Of a stretch of 64,000 nucleotides of DNA, positions 1 to 12,605 are shown one piece after another (position 1 is the first letter of the stretch; every line of letters begins with the position of its first letter). Location of the stretch: positions 1,550,001 through 1,614,000 of the forward strand of contig JANTQA010000021.1 of the NCBI GenBank assembly GCA_027625915.1, in the 5' to 3' direction. The translations under genes were made by a program, and so were the position numbers. The stretch comes from Anaeramoeba flamelloides. Its lineage: Eukaryota; Metamonada; Anaeramoebidae. The notes under the pieces were generated by a model, which did no database searches, was not told where the DNA came from, and was given only the letters and a program-made list of their open reading frames with translations.

Positions 1-2965
1 AAAGCCAGTCAGTTTTATTGAAGAAATAGAATATATTATATGAGTTTAATTCATGTATTCATTTTCAAAATAATTTTTCAAGTTTTAGTTTAAAACCATT
101 GTTTCTCATTCAGTAATTTTTATTTTTGTTTTTTACTTTATGATTTTCTTTTCTTCCTTTTTTCTTTTTTTTTTACTGAAAAAAGTCTATTTAAAAATAT
201 AAAAAATGTTAAAAAACCTCAATTAACTTTAAGAAAAGTGATGCTTTGTAATTTCTTTTAAAAATAAATTATATTTAAAATTTAAAAATCTTATTGTCAA
301 TAATTTAATATTTCCCAAAGAAATTGAGAAATTTTGCAACAGAAATTTAAATGAAAGGTGGAACAGAAAATTTTTTTATTTTTTATATTTTTTGAAAATT
401 TAAAGTTTGTTCAAGCATTTTGTTTATGAATATCAACTTCAATCAAAGTAATTATTTCTATTATTTCTAAACAATCGTATGTTAGTTGATTCTTAAAAAA
501 AACTGAATTTTTCATTTTATACTGATACTCTTTGAGTGAAATGGGGTTTATGTTTGTATCCCTCCCTAAACTCTATAATGCTTTGTAAAGAGGCTAAAGT
601 GGTCTTTTCTTTGTCGAAGTAAAAAAAAATCAATTTTACTTTTGGATTTCGATCGATATACTATGTTTTTTCCCAAAAGACAAACTTTTGAAAATATATC
701 TAGATTTTAACATATAAATTGAAACTACATTCTTTGTGGTCAACAAATATGAAGTTCGTCATAAAAGTATTATCTATAGAACATAAAAGTCCGATTGGCC
801 TTAAGTGTTTAGTAAACACAAAAAAATTGTCTCGTATATTTAATAGCAAATTCTAAAAACAATTGCTACATATCTTGAAATTTCAAAACAAATTTAAAAT
901 ATGATAACATTCAAACTTACCTTTAAAGCTATTTTCATACTCGAATTATTTTTTTTTAAAAGTTTAATTTTTTTTTTTCATTTTTTTATAGTTTAAAATT
1001 CCATATTTTTTTAAAGCATATTTTTGAAAATGTAGGTTTCTTACATACAATAAAATATCCTTCATCAACAAATAAAATAATTTTTTCTTAGAAATAATTG
1101 GAAAATAAAACCATTAAGTTTTAAAAAAAATAGGTATAAAAAATACACTTAATTTCAAAAAATTACAATAATTATTTTACAAATTTGTAAAAAAAAAATA
1201 ATATCTTTATTCAGATGCAGATTTTAAATCAATCTTTTCTTTTTGTTTAAGAGAAAATATGAGAAACAACCAAACTATTAAATTAAAAATATAGCTTTAT
1301 TTTTATTTTTATTTTTTTTTTTTGTAGTTATAGTTTGTTATTAAGAGAAATTTTCAATAAATGAGAAAACCTTGGACAAACATAGAGGGTTTTTTTTTTT
1401 TAATTTTACTTTTGAATAGAAAATTGATTGGTTTTTTTTTTAAAAAAAAACTGAATTCAAAAAATCTATAATTTTATACTATTATTTTGAATTCTAGAAA
1501 AGCATGATTAACTATTTTTTTAATTTTAGAAAAAAAAAGAAAATTTCAAAAATGAGCTTTTTCAGAATTTAAAAAAATAATAAAAAAAAAAAAACAAAGG
1601 CATTTATCGACTATCTGTGACAGCTACAACACTGTATTACAAGAAAAAAATCATATATTTCACAAATTTTCTTATTTACAAATTGATAAAAATTTCAGTT
1701 ATCCATCAAGTTCAACAATTCTACAATTTAGGGGATTCACAAATTTCTAAAAAAAAATTAATATGTAATAAAAAAAAAAAAAATTCAAATAAATTTCGAA
1801 CTCTATGTCAAAATATTAACTTTTAGAAAAAATAGAAAATATTGATCATTTTTTATATGTAGGCCCTTCCTATTAAAATGATCAATTAATTTTTAATTAA
1901 ATAAAAAAAAATTAATCTTTAACGAAATGATTTTAAGCCAAGTCTGATTATTCGTATTTTTATTAATTAACAATAATAAAATCTTTGATTTTATGTAGAA
2001 AATTTCTTCAAGGAAGAATTTAACATCTGGGTTTGGCTTGAGTGTAATTTACACTTTTCCATAATAAAATAAAAAATAAAAAAAAATAAAGTTTTTTTAA
2101 AAAAAACTTTTCAAAAAGAAATTTATTTGTAAAAATAAATTCGACCAAATAAAATCTTTTGTTCAAGAAAATCAAGAGGTACTCGTACCCTTTTACTGAT
2201 CTTTAAATTTATTTTGATAATCAAATTCATATCAATAAAAAAAAGGTGAAAAATATTGTAATTTTTTGGAACTTGGAGATCAGAATCAGTAAAATTTGTT
2301 GTACAGAACACTTTATCAAGAAAATATTCAGGTGTATTTTGATCGAATTTAGAGGTCTTTTGAAATTACAACAATTTTTTTTGAGATCATTTCGGAAAAA
2401 AATTTTCAAATGAAAAAATGTCAAATTAGTTTAATTGTTAAATATTTTATCAAAATGTCTTTTTTCCTTCATTTTAAAACAAAAACCAAGTCCATAAAAA
2501 TTAAACTGGTTCTTCAAATTAAAATAGATTTCAAAAGATCAAATAAAACCAAAATTAATGTTTAATTAAATTAAATTTGAGATTTTAAAATAAACCTTCG
2601 TTAAAAGTGAATTTTTTGGGATTTTTTCATTGCAATGCTTTTTAAATCAAGGTGTAATTGGTCAAGATTTTAACAACAGGTATTAATCCATCTTGAAGTA
2701 ATCTCGGTTTCATATATCTTTATTGATCAGTGAAAAATAAGTTTTAAAAATTATTGAAAAATTTTCCTTTTCACTATCACTTTACAATTAAAATCTAAGT
2801 GTTTATTTTTTTCCCGAGTGGTAAATTATAATTTGGTTTTCATTTTATTTTCTTCAAATAAAAAGCAAAAGAGTTGGTTTAAGTGACGAGTTTTAATTTC
2901 TACAAACATAAAAATAAGAAAAAAATTCGTTCTTCAAAAAATTTTGCAGGTAAAAAATAACTTAC

Positions 2966-3365
2966 ATTCAAACCTATTAGGTGCCCAAATCAAAACAAAG
3001 TCACCACGTTTCAATCCATAATTCTTTAAACCGGCTCCAAAATGAAGTCTTAATTTCCCAAATTCCGAATAAGTCACCCATTCATAATCTCCAAATTCAC
3101 CATTTGGTAATTTTTTCTGAGTGCCAAAACCTTTGTTGTTTGGATATTTTTTCAAGGTTTTTTCAACAAGTTCATAAACTGTCTGAATGTCTTCGTCCCA
3201 TGTACACGGTAACTGTTTTTCAAATGAATTATGATAGTTCCTGTAAATAGTCTCACCATCAATAACTTTGGTATTAGCAAAATTTTTGTTTATTGGTTTC
3301 TTTGAGCCTTTAAAAAACACATACCATATAATCAGGGAAATTGCAGTTAATAAATTGAAAAACAT
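2966..3365 (-). CDS. Acyl-CoA synthetase paralogue, exon 1 only (gene continues beyond left edge)
   Basis: The 400-nt exon starts with ATG at 3365-3363 and ends at a GTAAGT donor (ACTTAC on the plus strand at 2960-2965), after one base of a split codon. It encodes 133 residues: an N-terminal hydrophobic anchor (about residues 1-19), then the start of a long-chain fatty-acid CoA ligase, ending in an ACSL-like NRFE just before the intron. The protein is identical to exon 1 of the complete gene at 15516-28278; I see one silent base difference (3195 versus 28108). On the minus strand its next exons must lie at coordinates below 1, so this is the head of a second tandem gene copy and not an alternative first exon of the complete gene. 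Whether that second gene is intact cannot be judged here. Confidence 0.8.
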
Positions 3366-3670
3366 AATTTTTTTTGATTACCAAAAGAAAAAAAAAATGT
3401 TATTTTTGTCACTCAAGTTCACATCTTTAGAAAATGAAAAAAAAAATACACTTTTTTCTGTTCTTCATTTTTCCCTTAATGTCCCGGTTTTTTTTTCTTA
3501 AAAAAAAAATTTTGAACTAGGTTTAATTTTTAATTAGGAATTTCTTGGAAGCAATATGTTACCAAAATCTATGAAATCACTTCTAAATCGAAAGATCAAT
3601 CCATACAACAAGATGTAGAAAGTAGATTTTAATAATTAATATATAATATTTGCGAAAGAGAAAAAACTAG

Positions 3671-4155
3671 TAAGCGATCAAAATAATGTGTGATTTAAAG
3701 GACTATAATCCGTATTTCAAAACATAATTCGTCCTTTTTTTCCTTCATCTTTCAATACATCATCCAGTCTGCTACCAAATAGTATACCTAAGTTCAAATC
3801 AATTTTGATACTAAAGATCTGTATATTTGCAGAAAATTTTTATTATTAATGAAATTAGTTTAAAATTTTTTAATTTTTTATTAATTTTTTTGTTCTTTTT
3901 TGAAAAAATTTAATGAGAAAGTATATTTTTTATAAAAATTTTTTTATTTTTTGAGATATTTTTTGCAATTTGATCCTTCATTTTAAGAATTTATTTTTAA
4001 ATAATAGAACTTTAAGAAACGAGTACAATATTTATTTTGGGTTTATTATCAGTTTCTTTGATCGGTTGATGTATAGGTCTACTATAATAAAAACACGCCT
4101 TTATATTTTGAAACACGGATTAAATTCTTTTGCTCGCTTTATTTTGAATACAGTT
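3671..4155 (-). mobile_element. MITE-A copy (Tc1/mariner-type ends)
   Basis: About 485 bp, starting TAAGCGATCAAAATAAT and ending TTTATTTTGAATACAGTT. It matches 31124-31605 and 53786-54274 in reverse orientation, including an inner block around ATAATAGAACTTT. No transposase is encoded, so it is non-autonomous. It is absent from the equivalent place in duplication copy 2 (near 28580). The TA flanks and the CAGT/GATCAAAAT ends fit the Tc1/mariner superfamily; the superfamily is inferred from the termini only. Confidence 0.7.
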
Positions 4156-5082
4156 TAACAAAATAAATGGAAAAACATTTTCATACAGCTTTCCTAAAAA
4201 TAGATTTTTAATCATATAACATTTTAAATTTTTCATACTCTTAATAGAAGCTTATATTATTGAATTTACCTTTTAGAATTGTAGACAATTGATGATTTGT
4301 TTTAATTCTTGGATGGTGATTTTTTGGGAAAGCTTCAAGAAAATTTTGATCTTTTGATTTTCAATTAAAATTAGAGATAAAATCAAAATTAATTCGAAAT
4401 TTGACACCCAACCTTATTGTTTTGTTAAAAAGGGAACCAAATTTTCGTATTTCTCAAAAAAGGTTAAAAAGTCGATATTAATTTTGGAAAAATAATCAGT
4501 TTGGAGAAGATTTTTTTATATTTTTTAAAATATGGGTATAAAATGAGAGATATTGAATTGGTTATTTTATTTTAGCAAATTCTATTCCTGGGATTTGTGT
4601 TCAGTTAAGGTAAATCTTTTTGGCAAAACAAGGAAAAAGTAAAAAATGGTTTTTTCGAAAAAAATAAAAAAGAATGGAAAAAAAAAAAAAGAAAATTTCA
4701 CTTACTTTTTCAAGAGTGAATGAATTAATTTTATTTGAATCATTTTTGATCAACGACGTAATGAAAATTTTCCAAATATTTAAGAGAGTCTTTTTCAAAA
4801 ATTCATTTCAGTTGAAGAGTTATTTGAAAAATAAAGTATTTGTGTTTCTATTTTAATTGTTATTTGAAAAACAATAAGGTTTTTTCGATTTTTTTTACAA
4901 ATTGTTTTCAAGATATCAAAACATTTTTTTCTTAAAAAAAAACTTAAAGTAAAGAACTATCAGATAATTAAGTTGTCAAAATAAGAGACTGCAAACACAT
5001 TAATAATAAATATTTTAATTTGCTTTCTATTCTCAGTTATTATAAAATTTTTAAAGTTACTGTTTTTGAAACAATTGCAATA

Positions 5083-5230
5083 TACAGTGATCAAAATAAT
5101 ACGTGCACAACAACTATAATACGTGTTTCAAGATATAATCGGTACTTTTTTTTTCTTCTTGTCCAAAGTAACATCCAATCAATTCGTAAATAGTATACTT
5201 AAGTTAAAATCATTTTTGACAGATATTTAT
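5083..5230. mobile_element. MITE-A terminal fragment
   Basis: TACAGTGATCAAAATAAT at 5083 is the clearest MITE-A terminus in the window, followed by about 130 bp of family sequence. It then runs into a different repeat (R2). The other end is not recognisable, so it is either truncated or disrupted by R2. It marks the point where homology between the two duplication copies ends. Confidence 0.5.
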
Positions 5231-6270
5231 TAATTGACAATACCAAATAAAGTTTAATATTAATACCGATTTAATCAATGATTAAGATATTTATTTCAAA
5301 AGATGTATGTTGAAATATTTGCAAGAAAAGAAGAAAAAAAAATATCACTTTTTTTGGTGAAAAAAATGTAAACTCTATTTCAGAATCTTTGGTCAATTAA
5401 AAATCAAATTTTAAAGAAAAATATTTTTAATAATTGAAGTTATCTATTATAATATAAAAATTTCGATTTTAATCTTCAGTTCTATACTCAAGATATATTT
5501 ATTTTTGGTCTAAAAATAAGAAGAAAAAAAAATTAAAAAAAACAGTTAAAAAAAATTAGGAAATTTATTTTGAAATAAGTATTACATAAAAAATTGAAAA
5601 TTTAAAAAATTAATAAAACCCATTTATCGATTCTCCTTCGATTTGAATAACTAAATCTAATCTCTTTTTCATATTTGAAACCAATTTTTTCATTAATTCA
5701 TTTGTTACTTCTTTCTATTTTTTCATTTTCATATTCCATTTTAACAAAATACTGTGGAAAAAATAAATAAAGATAAAAAATGATTTATTTGCAAACTTTT
5801 CGTTGTGAAGGGAAAAACTTCAAAATGATACAAAAACAATTCAAAATTCAAATGTAACATGTGCCATTTATTATGAAATTTAGTTTTTAACCAATTTGAA
5901 TAAAAAACTGGAAATATCGAAAGGGTACAAATGATTTTTTAAACAATCTAATCAATTTATATGTTTTCAATTCTATTCGCAAATTTCTTGAGATTAAAAA
6001 AGATATGCTAATGATTTTTTCAATCAAAATGAAAAGAATAAGCTCCAATTTTATATATCAAAAAAATATCAGATAAAATCAAGATCAGAAAATTTAATAT
6101 CTTATATTTATGCAATACAATACTAATTAAAAAAATTGAATTGTTACCAAGAATAAATAGATGGTAGTTAATTATTTTTGATATTTAAATGACTTTTCGA
6201 AGATTGAGTTTCTTAAATATATTTTAAAATAAATTTGACCCACTTTATTGGAAATAGCATACTGAAAAGT
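5223..6270. repeat. Dispersed repeat R2, copy 1
   Basis: 5223-5345 and 5880-6265 match 37668-37800 and 37812-38190 in the same order and orientation. Shared landmarks are an AAGTTTAATATTAATACC block and an AAAAACTGGAAATAT block. The middle (5346-5879) is missing from the second copy. It encodes nothing recognisable. Confidence 0.55.
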
Positions 6271-6339
6271 GAGTGGTTGTTTTTTCTTTAAAAATTTTAA
6301 TATTTACAATAAAAAAATCTTAGTTTTAACAATTTTAAT

Positions 6340-6600
6340 TTTATAAAGAAATTGAGAAATTTTGACCAAGTAATCCCACTGAATGGGTCCAAAAAATTTT
6401 TTGAACAATTTTTTTTTGAAATTTTTGATTGGTTCAGGTATTTCATTTATGAATATCAACTTTTATCAGAAATTTATTATTTCGAAACAATCTTCATTTG
6501 GTTAATTTTTAAAAAAAAAAATGTGGGATTTTTCATTTTTGGCTGGGTACTTTTACTGAAATGGTGTTTGATATACATACTCTTTTAATTTTGTTTTGAT
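6340..6600. repeat. Dispersed repeat R1 fragment
   Basis: Matches the inner part of R1 (compare 330-560 and 46790-47040), including the GAAATTGAGAAATTTTG and GGCTGGG blocks. The R1 start is not present. The 78-codon open frame here is phenylalanine-rich AT sequence and not credible as a gene. Confidence 0.5.
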
Positions 6601-7768
6601 TTGGAAATGTTTTATTTGATACAGAGCAATTCCTAAAAAATACATATAGGTTTTTTGGTTCATTCGAATTATAAGTTTTTCAATTTTTTGATCCCAAACT
6701 TTGAAGAAAGATTTTTATAGTAAAATAACTAAATAAAAACAAATCCTAAAAATGTTGATCTTTGTGAATGATATATTTTGAAAATTGTGTATTTATCATA
6801 TTGATTAAAAAGAAATTGAATTAATATTATTTGAAAAGTATTTTGAATTTGATAGAAAGTTTTGAGATACAATTAATTTGATGACTTTAAATTGTTTGAT
6901 TGAGGAAGTTCAATGTGTAAATTCTTTTTATAATTATTTTTAAGTTGAATTATAATTGTGATTTTTGAGAAATGAACAAAATTGCAAGAGTTATTATTTG
7001 ATAAGGGGATAGTTAATATCAATATTTGGAATAAAAAGCACAACAAAACAAAAACAAAAAATATATTTCTGATTGTATTCAATAAATAAATAATATAAAA
7101 TGAAAATAGATTCTACCAATTATTTTTGATAATTTTGTAACTTTATTACTAATACAGAATTTTAAAAAATAATATTTATCTAGCAAAAGTCAAACAAATT
7201 GATGAATTTGATCTTAAAACTTTTAACTGATATTTTTTATTTTTATTGTTTGTTAAAAAGATTCAAAAGGGATGAGTAAGACGATTAAAAGACTCTTTGA
7301 ATTTTCACTTTTTTCGAAAATTAGTATAAGCTACTATACTTGATCTACAAAAAATTTACAAATTTGACTTATCCCACAACTCATCTAATTTTAATAATTA
7401 GAAGCTCTTTCATCATCCTAAAAAGTTATTTTGAATAACAAAAAATAACAATTCACAATATTGAAATAACCAAAATTGAAAGAGTAAGCAAACGTCAACA
7501 AGTTGATCTAATGTATATGCTATTTAAATCATCTTTGTATATATCTTATTTTGTGTCAATTTTTTGCCTAGCCCATAAGAAATTGATAACTTTATATTTG
7601 GTTAAATCTTTGGAAATTTGTTTGATCTTATTTCTGTCAACAATTTATTTTACTATCCATGATTGTTCTTGATTTCACTAGGTGTAGAATTAATAGTATT
7701 GCTCCTTTCAAAGATTTAACTTACCATTCCCATAGAATACTTTCGAGCACAAAATTAATTTACAATAT
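6601..7768. other. Non-coding stretch
   Basis: AT-rich with homopolymer runs. I see no coding frame, RNA gene or clear repeat boundary. Confidence 0.5.
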
Positions 7769-7969
7769 TACGGTCAGTTCCACTTTTAAGGCACAAACTT
7801 CAACAAAATTTAAGGTGTAATAAAAATCTCAAATCAAGGCACAAAATTCAGATTCTAGTAAAATAATTTGTAAAAAAAAAAAAATTATAAATTTTGTGCC
7901 TTAATTTGAGATTTTTTTTTCCCTTTAATTTTGTTGAAAGTTTGTGTATTAAATTTGAAACTGACTGTA
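7769..7969. mobile_element. MITE-B copy 1 (palindromic, TA-flanked)
   Basis: About 201 bp with long inverted ends: TACGGTCAGTTCCAC at the left, and a right end ending GAAACTGACTGTA. The arms carry TTAAGGCACAAACTT and its complement, so nearly the whole element folds back on itself. A second copy lies at 63701-63896. It has no coding capacity. The CAGTTCC ends with TA flanks resemble Tc1/mariner-derived MITEs. Confidence 0.75.
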
Positions 7970-9605
7970 GATAATTATATATATATATATAATTGAAAGA
8001 TGATTAAATACTAGAATCAGAATTATATTTTAGATTGTTTTATTTGAGAGAGTTTTCATAATTTTATCCATTTGTAATATAATTAATAATTTTGTTTATT
8101 TTTGGTTGTTTTTCCTTAAATCCTTAATATTTTTGGTATTGCCTTTTCTTTTTTTGTTTTATTAGTCACCCATGTAACCAAGTTACAGTATCCCAGTATT
8201 AGTAAGTAATAACTAAATCTTTTTTTTATACATTCCTTCTTTTCAATATAAAGGATCCATATAGAAAAATAAATGGAAAAAAATATAATCAAGTCATACC
8301 AACAATAAAATAATAACTCGCCGCCCATACACTATCCGAACTTTGTGCAATCTATGGTAATTAAAATATAATATCACAATTTAAAAAATATTTAATTGGT
8401 TATAGACTGAATGAAAATCAAAAAAAAAATTAAAATTTTACTTTATTTTGGGTTATTGAGGAAAATTATTTAATAGTCCAGAAAATTTAGTATAATTCTC
8501 AGATTAAAAAAAGATAAATTCAAAACGATTTTTTTGGGATTTCCAGAAGTTTCGTCTTAATTATATGAAAGTATATCTATACAAATTACACTAAAATAAC
8601 ATAATATTTTAAAATCAAGAAGAATACATGCCCAGTAAGTACTTTTGGATTTTCAAACTGTTATAATTTAAATTTCAAATTTATTTTATAATAAGTTTTT
8701 TACCTATTTTTTTTTTGGAAAAAAAACCTAAATTTGATATTTTACCATGATTACTTGACTCAATACCAATTTAAGTCTCTAAATATGATTTTGGCCTTAA
8801 ATAAACCTTCAAAAATCATAAGATTTGGATAGCCCTTCTGAATCTATTCTTAATCACAAACAATTTTTTTTTTGAATTTCAAAAAATATATTTGAAAAAT
8901 TAAATCAATATTTAGACCAATCAAAAACTAACCAACATCTACAATGTTAGGAATCTCAAAAAACAACAATGATCTACAAGGATATTTTTAGAAAAATTCA
9001 CAAAAAAGTTTGTTCCAATTTCCAATTGATATCATTATAAATTCGAATTTTAAAAACTTTATTCTGTTGTGAAAAGTCGATCTTTAGGACTTTTTTGAGA
9101 TCTCAAAGAATTATTTCTGCATTTTTTTTATATTTTTCAAAGGGGTTCTTTTTATCTAAAGAATATGTGCAAAATCCTTACGTTGCAAAATATAGAGGAT
9201 TATAAAATTATCACAAATTTAATTAAATTAAATTAAATGTGTGTTGTACTTATGGAAAACATTTTAATTCAAATTAAAGAAATTTTATAAATTTGAAAAT
9301 ATAAAATAAGAAACAAGATTGGATTTTTTTAAATGATTTCGAATTTTTTTAATAGAGAATTCTTTAAAAACTTTTTTTTTAAATTGAATTTATCAAATTA
9401 ATATTATCTGTACTTTTTTTTTGTTTGATATTTGATTTTTTAATAAATAATCGAAAAATAATTTGTCAAAATGGTAATTGTTTTTTTGGTTATTTGAATT
9501 TATTTTAACAATAAGAAGTGTGATACATCGATGCAATTTTTGATAACAAGACACCCCTTGAGTAACAAAAAAAAACTAAAGGTGAATGATTATACACATG
9601 ACAAG
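7970..9605. other. Non-coding stretch
   Basis: Begins with a short TA microsatellite (about 7976-7991). Around 8860-9180 it is distantly similar to 30620-31140, so old repeats are likely. No credible gene. Confidence 0.45.
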
Positions 9606-10742
9606 AATAGCACAATCCATACAAATACTTTCAAGACTTTTTCGAATTTTTTGACTGAAAGTCTGCAAGATTTCAGTTTCTGATATTCTTTCATATTTTT
9701 TCAAATTTCAAATACTTGATGCAAACTTTTTTATGCTAAAAGAGGGTAAAAAAATAATAATTAACAAAAGATATTATTTTGGATTTAAGGGTCTAGTCTT
9801 TTACCTTGAATGTGCTCCATACTCAAGAGGTGACCTGAGACCAAAAAGGGGTATTGTGAAATAGCCCTTCTTTTGGTTGAAAAAATTCAAATAACAAAAA
9901 AAAAAATTTCATTGGATCATCTTTGACCAAAAATTGTAACCAATAAAAAGAGGTTTAAAAAAGTTCTCAATTTCAAAAAATTAATCAAACAATAATTTTT
10001 GAAAGAAAATAATTCAACTTTTCTCATTTTCTTTTCCAAATGGTTAAATTTCTTCAATTTCAAACAAATTACTTTCTTGAATTTCGCAATCAATTTAATT
10101 CGATTTAATCTGATTTGTGGTAATTTTGTAACCCTCTAAATTTGACCAAATATGGATTATGTAATATTCATCAATAAAAATGACTTCTTTGAGAAATGAA
10201 AAAAAAGAAAAAAAATCGCAGAGATCTCAAAAACCGCCGAAGAGAGATACTTCAAAACTGACATAGTTGTTTTCAAAATTGTAATTCATAACCATTCTAA
10301 TTGGAAATTGAGTGTTGCTCTTTGGCGCTTTTTTCTAAAAATGACCTCGTCTTTAGTTGTTGATTTTTGGAGATCGATCATACATCACAGGTTGGTTAAT
10401 TTTTAATTGGAGTTAGGTTCTCATTAAAAATTACTAAAAAGTTTTTTTCCTATTTCAGAAATTAGAATTTCAAAATAATGACTCCACCCTTAATTGAAAT
10501 TTTCGAAAGTTATCCAAAAGAAAAATATTTCATAACTTTCAATAACCTAAAACTCTTTTTATGAAAACCAAAAAAGCTGAAATTTATTTAAATTACAAGC
10601 TTTTAAAAATTTGAATTGAAAAACTTTTTAAATTGAAAGTTATTGAATTTTGATCTTTTAAACACTTTCAAAATTTTGAACAATTTCTAAAAAACAAAAG
10701 ACTTATCAAGTTTAAAAAAGTGACCACAATATTTGTGCTATT
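9606..10742. mobile_element. R3 element with AATAGCACAA inverted ends, full-length form
   Basis: The left end reads AATAGCACAATCC and the right end TTTGTGCTATT, about 10 bp of inverted repeat around 1137 bp. Both ends, with 100-250 bp of adjoining sequence, match 36923-37354 in reverse orientation. Internal sequence carries no recognisable transposase. It ends 83 bp before the start codon of the SLC35C1-like gene, so it may contain or disturb that promoter. The superfamily is unknown. Confidence 0.55.
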
Positions 10743-10824
10743 TTTGTTGTGTTTTAAAAGTCGAAATTACCATTTTTAGGTGTGAACAATTTTCATTTTT
10801 TCTTATTTTGTTTTATTCCACAAT

Positions 10825-12605
10825 ATGTCACAAAAAACAAAAGAAGCAAAACAAGAAATAAAAGTAAAAAAAGAGTCTTCAATTGGCACCGTAATTTTTT
10901 CGATGCTTTTTTATACAACTGTTTCAATATCAATGGTTTTTACAAACAAATTCCTTTTATCACAATCAGAAGCTAAGCCATCTTCGTTTTTTGCCTTGCT
11001 TATCCAAAATTCTGCAACTGTTCTGATTTTAATATTTCTCGGTCTTTTTGCAAAGAAAGACAAACCTTTATTAGGGATCCCTAAATTTGAATATAAGTTC
11101 AAAAAAGTCAAAAAAATCCTTCCTGTATCAGCCTGTTTTGTTTCGATGATTCTTTTTGGGAACTACTGTCTTAAATATGTTGATGTTTCACATTTTATGG
11201 TTTGTTTCTCTTTTTGTTACTTTGTTTTTTTTCTTTTTCTTTTTTTTTTTACTTTTTTTTCCCTGACGATCCGCAAATCAAAAAAATTAAAAATCACTCT
11301 CCCAGTAAAAACACTTCTTTTAAACAACGACACCTGCAAAATTTTCACCTTTTTTTTTCTCTCAAGAGGGTTTTGTTTTTAAAGCAGCTTGAATTAGTAA
11401 AAAAGTTTTTTATTAATCTCAAAGAATAAAAAACGAAGACTTAACTCTACTCTACTACATCTATTCTTGCCAATTTATGATTTAGTGGTGTGACGGCATT
11501 AAGATCTTAATTTTTTCACAAACAAGAATAAAAAGCAGAAAAAAAAAAAAACAAAAAAAAAACAAAAAAAAAAATGATTCAACCGGTTTCATAACAAAAT
11601 AAGCACTGTCTTCTGTAGTTGCTTTAATTTCCAAAAATTAATGATCCCATAATCAAACAATTCTTTTTTTATTACTACTTTGATTCACACCAAATTTAGT
11701 TTATTTATTTAATATTACCTCACAAAATATTTGGTGAATGATAGAAAGCCTATAATAACAATAACAATAACAATAACAATAACACTAAACATAAACACAA
11801 ATCTAAACATCACTTATCAATCATTTGAAAACATTTCGTTGATTTCTATTCTTTCTTGCCTTACTTTTAATTTTACTTTTACTTTTACTTTTTCATTTAC
11901 TTTTACTTATCTTTTCATTTTCCTTTTTTCATAATTTTCTATTTTTAAATTTAGATTGCTCGTTCATTACATTTGGTTATTAATGTCAGTTTAACCAAAT
12001 TGTTTTTTAAAACCAACCCAACAAAAGGATCCATTTTTTCAGCCATTGTTGTCACCGCCGGTTTTATTGTCGCCAATCTTGGTAACATTCGTTTATCGTT
12101 ATTAGGCTTTGTTTTTGGAACCTTGGCATCATTATTTTCTGTTCTTTATCCAATATTCATAAAATTATGCCTTGACGGGAAAACTAAGGAAACCAATTTC
12201 ACCCAAGGAGAGTTATTGATTTATAATAACACAACCTCGCTCTTTTTATTGGTACCACTATGTCTAATAACTGGTGATTTCCACCCTTCCAAAATCTCGC
12301 TCTTTTTGACAAAGCAATTTCTTGGGATCATGTCAATCTCAAATCTTTTATCCTTTTGCATGAGCTTTTCTTTTATTTTCCAAGTGAAACACACGTCACC
12401 ATTGACTCATCAAATAATTGGCAGTATGAAGGGTGCATTGCAAACTATTCTTGCAGCCCTGATATTTAAAACACCCTTTTCTTTACAAAACGGATTGGGA
12501 AATGGTTTAATTATTTTGGGTGGTATTCTTTATGCTTATTTCAAATCAAAAAAACTTATGAAGAAAAAAGTTGATGATAAAGATAAAGAGAAAAAGGAAA
12601 AATAA
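10825..12605 (+). CDS. GDP-fucose transporter-like nucleotide-sugar transporter (SLC35C1 type)
   Basis: There are two exons, 10825-11199 and 11955-12605, joined in phase 0 across a 755-nt intron (donor GTTTGT, acceptor AAATTTAG). They give 341 residues, the usual SLC35C length. The spliced join reads VSHFM-IARSLHLVIN, the conserved ARSLTLVFN region of SLC35C1. Further SLC35C-like blocks are LSLLGFVFGTLASLF, a YNN segment, and HTSPLTH followed by GSMKGALQTILAAL near the C-terminus. About ten hydrophobic membrane segments follow a basic cytosolic N-terminus, and the C-terminal tail is Lys-rich. The family exchanges GDP-sugars for GMP across Golgi or ER membranes. The substrate is inferred from similarity; another GDP- or UDP-sugar is possible. 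The ATG at 10825 is the first that opens this frame. Confidence 0.85.
11200..11954 (+). other. Intron of the SLC35C1-like gene
   Basis: The donor is GTTTGT at 11200 and the acceptor TTTAG at 11954. It holds poly-A and poly-T runs, an (ATAACA)n tract near 11752-11783 and a (CTTTTA)n tract near 11870-11910. The open frames inside it are products of these simple repeats. Confidence 0.8.

Larger units (their letters stand above)
1..5082. repeat. Segmental duplication, copy 1
   Basis: This stretch matches 24857-29547 almost collinearly. It carries the upstream flank, exon 1 and start of intron 1 of an acyl-CoA synthetase gene. Similarity is highest around the exon (about 2600-3410) and falls to a patchier match with indels further out. 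Copy 1 has a MITE-A insertion at 3671-4155 that copy 2 lacks. The left limit is the window edge, so the true size is unknown. The right limit of homology coincides with a MITE-A-type terminus at 5083. Confidence 0.85.

Noticed and set aside
2981-3501. Plus-strand frames of 77-89 codons, and the matching ones at 27894-28432
   Set aside because: They lie antisense to ACSL exon 1 or run from it into poly-A; the exon explains them.
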